The notes under the pieces are model-generated. The model made no database searches, was not told where the DNA came from, and saw nothing but the letters and a program-made list of their open reading frames with translations. From assembly GCF_020166395.1 (NCBI RefSeq), contig NZ_JAIQXU010000011.1:62001-126000 (forward strand): a stretch of DNA of 64,000 bases, written 5' to 3'. A program made the translations under genes and the position numbers. Within the stretch, counting starts at the first letter, position 1; every line of letters starts with the position of its first letter. Positions 62,901-64,000 of this stretch are shown piece by piece. The stretch comes from Deinococcus betulae (GTDB lineage Bacteria; Deinococcota; Deinococci; Deinococcales; Deinococcaceae).

Positions 62901-63942
62901 CCGACCCGTTCCCCAGCTGGCCCGAGACCTCGCACAGCTCGCCCGGTCGCGGCCGGGCCTGACGTGAAGCGCCCCCGGCCGGCGCCGCGACCTGATGAAC
63001 GCGGGCCAGGTCCCAGCCCTGGGCGGTCAGGCGGGTGGTGTCCAGCCGCAGGTCGTACTTACCCAGATACAGGGCGATGGCCTCGGTCTCCAGCTGCACC
63101 AGGCTGTACTCGCCCCGCGTTTCGGCGGCGCGCACCGTGCCCATGACCGTGGCGCCCCCCTGCCCCAGCAGCCGCGTGCCCAGCGCCGGGGCCGGGCCCC
63201 GCAGCACCACCGGCTCGCGCACCAGCTGAACCTTCCCGCCGTCCAGGGGCCGCGTCACCAGCGCCGCCTGCAACTCCTGAACCGAGAACCCGCCCACCAG
63301 GCCGTTTTCAATGCCGGGCAGCGGAAAGTTGCCGGGGTCAGCGCCTTCTGGAAGGTGACCCACCGGAAAGATCACCTGCTGGTCACTCAGCAGTTGGGTG
63401 CCCTTGGTGGCGGTGGCGGTGGCGACCAGCACGGGCGGCGCGGTCAGCACCGTGCCCGCCGGCCCCGTGGCCCGCACCGCTATTAAGCTGGACCCCACGG
63501 CCGAGGTGGCTGTGACGCGCACCCGGCCCTTGCCCAACGGCTCGACCGTGTATGCGCCGCGCGCCGAATTGGCCCATTCCAGCGAGGCCAACACCTCGTC
63601 CGGCAGTGACGCGCCGGGCCGGGCGGGGTCAAAGTAGTGCACCGTCAACTCGGCGCTGTCGCCCGCACGGGTCAGCAGGGCCGCGCTGGGGGTCACGTAC
63701 AGACTGGGCGCGGCGCGGCCCGGCAGCGGGCGACCGGGCGAGGCCGGTGCGGGGGTGCCCTGAGGGGCCACGCTGGCATGGGGGCTGGCCGCAGCCTGCG
63801 CAGGGCTTTGAGCCACTGGAGCGGCGGGCGTGTTCAGGCCGCAGGCTGTCAGGGCCAGGCACGTGCCGGTCAGCAGCAGCGTCCGCAGAGGCCGCCGGGG
63901 CGAGGACGGAAAGACAGTGGTGGGCGGGTGGGGGTCGTTCAT
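59929..63942 (-). CDS. Large lipoprotein with von Willebrand type D domain and Ig-like domain
   Basis: The 1337-residue protein starts with a lipoprotein signal (RTLLLTGTCLALTACGLN) and a Pro/Ala linker. About residues 40-800 are beta-rich and not recognised. The VWD domain follows at ~810-1000: GDPHLETLDGQRYDLQLVGEFVLAR and a GLLGNANGQDDDF calcium-type loop. Near 1160-1230 is an Ig-like (Big-2 type) domain (SVQPSAATVFVGRSLPLRVQL...WSADQGTVSADGTYTAPAQPG), then a C-terminal beta domain with NWQDTGITLPANTKVRL. GGAGG precedes the chosen ATG at 63942. It is probably a surface adhesion or matrix protein. Confidence 0.85.
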   Translation of the reverse strand: MNDPHPPTTVFPSSPRRPLRTLLLTGTCLALTACGLNTPAAPVAQSPAQAAASPHASVAPQGTPAPASPGRPLPGRAAPSLYVTPSAALLTRAGDSAELTVHYFDPARPGASLPDEVLASLEWANSARGAYTVEPLGKGRVRVTATSAVGSSLIAVRATGPAGTVLTAPPVLVATATATKGTQLLSDQQVIFPVGHLPEGADPGNFPLPGIENGLVGGFSVQELQAALVTRPLDGGKVQLVREPVVLRGPAPALGTRLLGQGGATVMGTVRAAETRGEYSLVQLETEAIALYLGKYDLRLDTTRLTAQGWDLARVHQVAAPAGGASRQARPRPGELCEVSGQLGNGSVQPLELTHDFDFDVYADLMSAEPVMAAKLTAQLGLKSSAEFRGGGSAEVSCELGELDIDLPITGPFAAVLSPTVTLTPSFEASMQLEGGPHLKAEATASVKVIVPVSTDADVAGRHDSDYRRGVQVLPATPTLDWTLEPDFKAWTFEQQAGLYGTGSLNMIVGGQTTRALKRLSGWLNLGGWLDPLLEATKLELVTVKIGPEFKAVYGDDITVAQNRETPTEAGAALSVETDLKFVRAVSEALSRLGLADLGPFDVLSWRPAELNFYRPVGEGDFEALKNGQPFGGGRVRVGDRLQLGGQATLEDVTGLLADAGSLVARRGSVWVDGDETFALGADVPNFIVESPGSEDAARLDTQPIEVTQALCDRMGDSGHLMLLSHNRLFGHVPAAGYVGGIDITCRNLLVTLDPPNSRAEGRAGKTVTKTVGLTVKEGGAPAHYDLSWNGASSSASASGVFESGEGNLSIPLSFTCPQVPEDSVHSASVRAVVSVGGDTATRDATVTFVCKGEAPDGGSTGDPHLETLDGQRYDLQLVGEFVLARTTQSAGDFEVQVRTVKEPNGWFYGQVAWNSAYALRVGQNRVNVAGDGALRVNGQGIGTGVPTVTLPGGGRIDRDGARVTVTWPDGTFVRMHGSSVHLRLAAARRGQVTGLLGNANGQDDDFVVQGAGQPLTNPSAHDLHWTFGHSWRVTDATSLFDYAAGQSTATFTDLSFPSQIVTLDGLRGRDPAAFQQAEDRCLGRDNDPVTPDVPLPPSALEACVMDVLLTDRDAEVLAHHREEHTPGFSVQPSAATVFVGRSLPLRVQLTGGLNPASITWSADQGTVSADGTYTAPAQPGTYKVRAVSGTLTREVTVTVVTPDLSFDIRGTDYNWQDTGITLPANTKVRLVAAGTVFVGDNGTWLNWPLGPEGTDRAGWTYDFPADNVQNRFNLVARVTQPGQPKTDTSALTWGYGFAEWTCVPAGGHLWLTHNDSYTLDNSGRYDVKIDRAPCDP

Positions 63943-64000
63943 GCGCGTTCCTCCTGGGCCGCGCGCCTGGCCTGAGGACCGGGGGCGAGGTGGCACGCGT

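Noticed and set aside
59866..62967. Very long open frame opposite the VWD lipoprotein gene
   Set aside because: It is a shadow of the GC-rich coding strand: composition is Gly/Val/His/Gln-rich, there is no ribosome site, and it has no family motif.

Overview
The window looks like a chromosomal segment of a Deinococcus-type bacterium. The DNA is GC-rich and densely coded. It has a 17-bp palindrome of the radiation/desiccation response motif (RDRM) type in front of uvrB, a Pnkp-Hen1 RNA repair pair, repeated two-domain GNAT acetyltransferases, a homodimeric-type pyruvate dehydrogenase E1, and a PyrR-attenuated pyr operon with a leader peptide, as described for Thermus. No rRNA, tRNA, CRISPR array, intact insertion sequence or prophage was recognised, so it reads as core chromosome with lineage-specific genes.

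Layout. 0-5 kb: end of an ABC transporter gene, a dispersed repeat, pyrE, a tiny HTH protein, an RNase H-like protein and a GH31 alpha-glucosidase. 5-8 kb: a QueF-like T-fold protein translationally coupled to a YhhQ-type queuosine-precursor transporter, a degenerate Nudix protein and an arginase-like protein. 8-12 kb: three overlapping double-GNAT genes behind an NlpC/P60-like gene. 12-16 kb: a HAD hydrolase, an Ada/AraC/AlkA fusion overlapping an isocitrate lyase/PEP mutase family gene, a small RLIG1-like RNA ligase and a lipoprotein. 16-21 kb: aceE-aceF. 21-26 kb: LysR, MFS efflux and ArsR-like genes and a fourth double GNAT. 26-34 kb: the RNA repair operon pnkp-hen1, divergent from uvrB, which carries an in-frame intein in its Walker A motif. 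34-42 kb: a frameshifted GNAT gene, a HAD hydrolase, an aldo/keto reductase, an ABC exporter, two secreted proteins, a second copy of the dispersed repeat, and alanine dehydrogenase with its Lrp-type regulator. 42-45.6 kb: a cyclophilin lipoprotein, a phosphatidylserine-decarboxylase-like protein lacking the usual cleavage serine, a hypothetical protein and hsp20. 45.7-50.6 kb: the pyr operon (leader, pyrR, pyrB, three tandem secreted paralogues, pyrC). 50.6-64 kb: an FAD oxidoreductase, a Gfo/Idh/MocA enzyme, a TPR protein with degenerate GGDEF, an IclR regulator, a subtilase, an HxlR regulator with a frameshifted monooxygenase partner, and a large von Willebrand D-domain lipoprotein.

Functional themes are nucleic-acid repair (uvrB, AlkA fusion, Pnkp/Hen1, RNA ligase), pyrimidine synthesis (pyrE; pyrR-B-C) and cell-envelope or secreted proteins. 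The observations I rate highest are the UvrB intein with an embedded XRE-type HTH, the altered QueF-like protein paired with a precursor transporter, the three paralogous secreted proteins inside the pyr operon, the peptide-coupled PyrR attenuator, and the compact RLIG1-like RNA ligase.
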